Source: DAINPP01 sp963667315
Lineage (GTDB): Bacteria > Thermotogota > Thermotogae > MWEM01
Length of the DNA stretch: 64,000 nucleotides
Direction of reading: 5' to 3'
Assembly: GCA_963667315.1 (NCBI GenBank)
Contig: OY763325.1
Coordinates: 2,418,001 to 2,482,000 of the forward strand
Of this stretch, positions 61,776 to 64,000 are shown one piece after another. Numbering within the stretch: the stretch's first letter is position 1; each line of letters opens with the position of its first letter. The position numbers were made by a program, and so were the translations under genes. The notes beneath the pieces were generated by a model, which saw only the letters and a program-made list of their open reading frames with translations, was not told the DNA's origin and ran no database searches.

Positions 61776-64000
61776 ATGAAAAAACTTAAATTCGGATTTT
61801 TAATCGTCATGATAACTCTAATTGCCACATTTGCATACGGTGCAACCAATACGATGATAAAACTGGCACATTTCTCCGATTATCATTCTCATGCACAGAG
61901 TTTTTACAGTGGCGGAGAACATGGAATCGGCGGAATTGCAAGACTGATGGGTTATCTCAAAGAATTAAACACTGATAAAGATACGCTCGTATTCTGCGGC
62001 GGTGATATGGTCAACAAGGGCACACCGGCATGGTCTGATAAATATCGGTACATGGAATGTTATTGGCTAAATAATCTCGTTGATGCGATGGCATATGGAA
62101 ACCATGAAGGGGATTATGGACGAAACGTCTTTAATGCCGTTTTAAAAGATCTGACTTATCCAGTTCTCTGCTCAAATCTCGAAGATGAACATGGACAATC
62201 AATCTTCAATTACGGACAAAAGACTTATATCACTTTCGATACAAATGGTGTAAAGCTTGGTGTTTTTGCACTCGCCGGAAGTGATTACGATTCTTTGGTA
62301 AAACTTGAAGACCGACCCATAGAAGGCGCCGTTTTCACCGACAGAAAAAAAATTGCCAAAAAAGTGATCAGCGAGATGAAGACAGACGGTTGTGACCTAA
62401 TCGTCCTCATCGGTCATGCAACAACAGAGGAGGATATACAGCTCGCAAAAGCTGTTGATGGGATAGATATCATCTTTGGAACACACAGTCATCTAAGACA
62501 ACCCCTTACAAAAATAGATGATACCCAAACCTATATGATATCCCCTTATCAATACGGTGTTTATGTCTCAAACGTGATAGTTCGTTTCGATAAAAAGGGT
62601 GAAAAGTCTTTCGAAGGCAGCCTGATAAAGATGGATAAAACAATCCCCGAAGATCCTTATTTTGTTGAAAAAGTTGCCACCCTTCAAAAAGAATTGGAAG
62701 CGGATGAACAGTATGCCTATCTTTTTGAAGAACTCGGAACCGTATCGGGAGAGATTTCGACAGATGGCTTGGAACATGGGGAATCTGAAATCGGAAATCT
62801 CGTAACCGATCTCATGAGAAAGGCCGGCCACTCACATGTTGCGCTTTCAACGGCAAGCAGTTTCAGAACTTCTATTGCACCAGGCATACTCAATTTTGAA
62901 GCGTTAAAAAATGCCATCCCCTACAAGAACTTCCTGTATGTTTACGATATGGCAGGTTCTCAACTGATGGACCTGATCACCCTTAGTTTTTCAAAGGCAG
63001 GAACTCACAATTTCTCACAGATTTCCGGGGCAAAAATCCTCTTCAACGATGATGGTGTCATCTCGTGTCAGATTTTAAAAAATTCTGAAAACCCTTCCGA
63101 GGGCTACGAAAAAGTCCATGCACAAAAAATATATAAAGTGGCAACAACCAATTATCAAGGCCTTTACGCGACGGATTACAAGGATATCTTTGCCGATTGC
63201 ACGATGACCACAACAGAAATAGATATTCAGGAGCTGACATCAGACTTCTTCAGGCAAAATAACAATATCAGGGGGTATCTTGACGGAAGAATAGAATACG
63301 TTCCAGAAGCAAAAAAAGAAGTTGAACTGAAAGAAAAAGACACTTACAAAATAGGTATTTTTTCAGATCCGCATTATTTTTCAAAAACACTCCATCCCGA
63401 AGGAGAAGCTTTTGAAAATTACCTTGCCAAAGACAGAAAATTACTTCATCTAAGTGCTGACATTACCGAAGAAACGGTTAATCAGCTGATAGCAAGTGAT
63501 TGTGATCTCATTATCGTCCCCGGTGATCTAACTAAAGATGGAGAAAAGTCATGCCATGAAGAATTTGCCACTCACCTAAAAAGATTATCCGACAGCGGAA
63601 AACCGATTTTTGTTATCAACGGAAATCACGATATCAACAATCCCGCTGCAGTAGAATTCAAAGATGAGAACACACAAGCGATTAAATCCATTACCCCATC
63701 CGAATTCAGAGAAATTTATGCCGATTATGGTTATAACAAAGCAATCGAAAGCGATATACACTCACTCAGTTATGTAGTGGAACCGGCTTCATGGCTCAGA
63801 ATCATCGCGATGGATTCCTGTTTCTACACGTCCAATTACAGTAGAGATCACCCATACACAGGAGGCTTTTTTACCGATGATACCTATCAATGGATCAAAG
63901 AAAAGATCAAAGAAGGAAAAAAGAAGGGCCAGATCGTCATTGGGTTTATGCATCATGGTATCATTCCTCATCTTGGTGTTCAGGAACAATTTTTTGCTGA
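61776..64000 (+). CDS. Exported double metallophosphoesterase (5'-nucleotidase-like plus phosphodiesterase), 3' truncated
   Basis: ATG at 61776 behind AGGAGGA; 741 codons are visible and the gene runs off the right edge. Signal peptide MKKLKFGFLIVMITLIATFAYG. First domain, UshA-type: HFSDYHSH, FCGGDMVN, YGNHEGD, LIGHATTEED and GTHSH are the metal-binding motifs, followed by the 5'-nucleotidase C-terminal domain (YDMAGSQLMDLI, FSQISGAK). A second calcineurin-like domain starts near residue 527: IFSDPHYFS, IVPGDLTKDGE, INGNHDINN and FMHHGIIPH. Both domains keep their metal ligands. Likely role: release of phosphate or nucleosides outside the cytoplasm. Fusion of the two types is uncommon. Confidence 0.85.
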   Translation, partial: MKKLKFGFLIVMITLIATFAYGATNTMIKLAHFSDYHSHAQSFYSGGEHGIGGIARLMGYLKELNTDKDTLVFCGGDMVNKGTPAWSDKYRYMECYWLNNLVDAMAYGNHEGDYGRNVFNAVLKDLTYPVLCSNLEDEHGQSIFNYGQKTYITFDTNGVKLGVFALAGSDYDSLVKLEDRPIEGAVFTDRKKIAKKVISEMKTDGCDLIVLIGHATTEEDIQLAKAVDGIDIIFGTHSHLRQPLTKIDDTQTYMISPYQYGVYVSNVIVRFDKKGEKSFEGSLIKMDKTIPEDPYFVEKVATLQKELEADEQYAYLFEELGTVSGEISTDGLEHGESEIGNLVTDLMRKAGHSHVALSTASSFRTSIAPGILNFEALKNAIPYKNFLYVYDMAGSQLMDLITLSFSKAGTHNFSQISGAKILFNDDGVISCQILKNSENPSEGYEKVHAQKIYKVATTNYQGLYATDYKDIFADCTMTTTEIDIQELTSDFFRQNNNIRGYLDGRIEYVPEAKKEVELKEKDTYKIGIFSDPHYFSKTLHPEGEAFENYLAKDRKLLHLSADITEETVNQLIASDCDLIIVPGDLTKDGEKSCHEEFATHLKRLSDSGKPIFVINGNHDINNPAAVEFKDENTQAIKSITPSEFREIYADYGYNKAIESDIHSLSYVVEPASWLRIIAMDSCFYTSNYSRDHPYTGGFFTDDTYQWIKEKIKEGKKKGQIVIGFMHHGIIPHLGVQEQFFA

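Noticed and set aside
1..64000. CRISPR arrays, tRNA or rRNA genes, transposases, prophage
   Set aside because: No regularly spaced direct repeats, no tRNA-like T-arm segments, no rRNA-like stretches and no transposase or phage structural motifs were seen while reading.

Overview
The window reads as chromosomal DNA of a strictly anaerobic, fermentative, probably diderm bacterium. The basis is two different [FeFe]-hydrogenase loci, a bifunctional AdhE, indolepyruvate:ferredoxin oxidoreductase, a glycyl radical enzyme with its radical-SAM activase, an outer-membrane-type beta-barrel (Wzi-like), several lipoproteins and strong GGAGG ribosome binding sites. Signal peptides and gene content recall Thermotogota or a similar diderm fermenter, but the phylum cannot be fixed from the sequence alone. 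No rRNA, tRNA, CRISPR array or transposase gene was seen.

Layout. 1-5862 (+): the 3' part of hydB, then hydA of an electron-bifurcating hydrogenase, then a sensory [FeFe]-hydrogenase with a PAS domain and its SpoIIE-type phosphatase. 6015-9158 (-): an esterase, a CFI-box protein and HtrA. 9372-15599 (-): a six-gene operon headed by adhE that contains a second hydrogenase / PAS / SpoIIE-phosphatase sensory set plus two thioredoxin-like ferredoxins. It is driven by a consensus promoter with Rex-like boxes. 15959-18204 (-): an MFS carrier and a flippase-like membrane protein. 18361-20081 (+): a candidate small RNA and two lipoproteins, one with a caspase-like domain. 20114-25373 (+): iorAB, a small membrane protein, proA and proB. 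25434-29663 (-): a GH13 glycosidase, a Wzi-like barrel protein and an ArsB/NhaD-type transporter.

29936-46238 is a sugar or polyol island around a DeoR-type regulator. Leftward lie the glycyl radical enzyme, its activase and an Lsr/Rha-like ABC importer. Rightward lie an Rbs-like ABC importer, two FGGY kinases and a class II aldolase. Divergent promoters carry shared operator-like half-sites. No sugar isomerase is present in the window, so the substrate is open. 46321-51477 encodes a giant GLUG-repeat lipoprotein, followed by two convergent XRE/S24-like regulators. 53245-54794 holds trpB behind a textbook-like tryptophan attenuator with a leader peptide bearing three consecutive Trp codons. 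54801-60371 is an eight-gene glycan/acyl cluster (sugar-phosphate transferase, PglD-like acyltransferase, two ACPs, KAS III, SDR, FkbH-like protein, VOC protein). The window ends with a peroxiredoxin and a truncated gene for a double-domain metallophosphoesterase.

Two themes stand out. First, two parallel hydrogenase-PAS-phosphatase modules (one fused, one split) sit next to the main redox-disposal enzymes, bifurcating hydrogenase and AdhE, and look like a H2/redox signalling system with an unidentified target. Second, two non-coding repeat families, a GTAGGGGC-ended palindrome and a GAAGTTT hairpin, recur together in intergenic regions at 5.9 kb and 33.5 kb.
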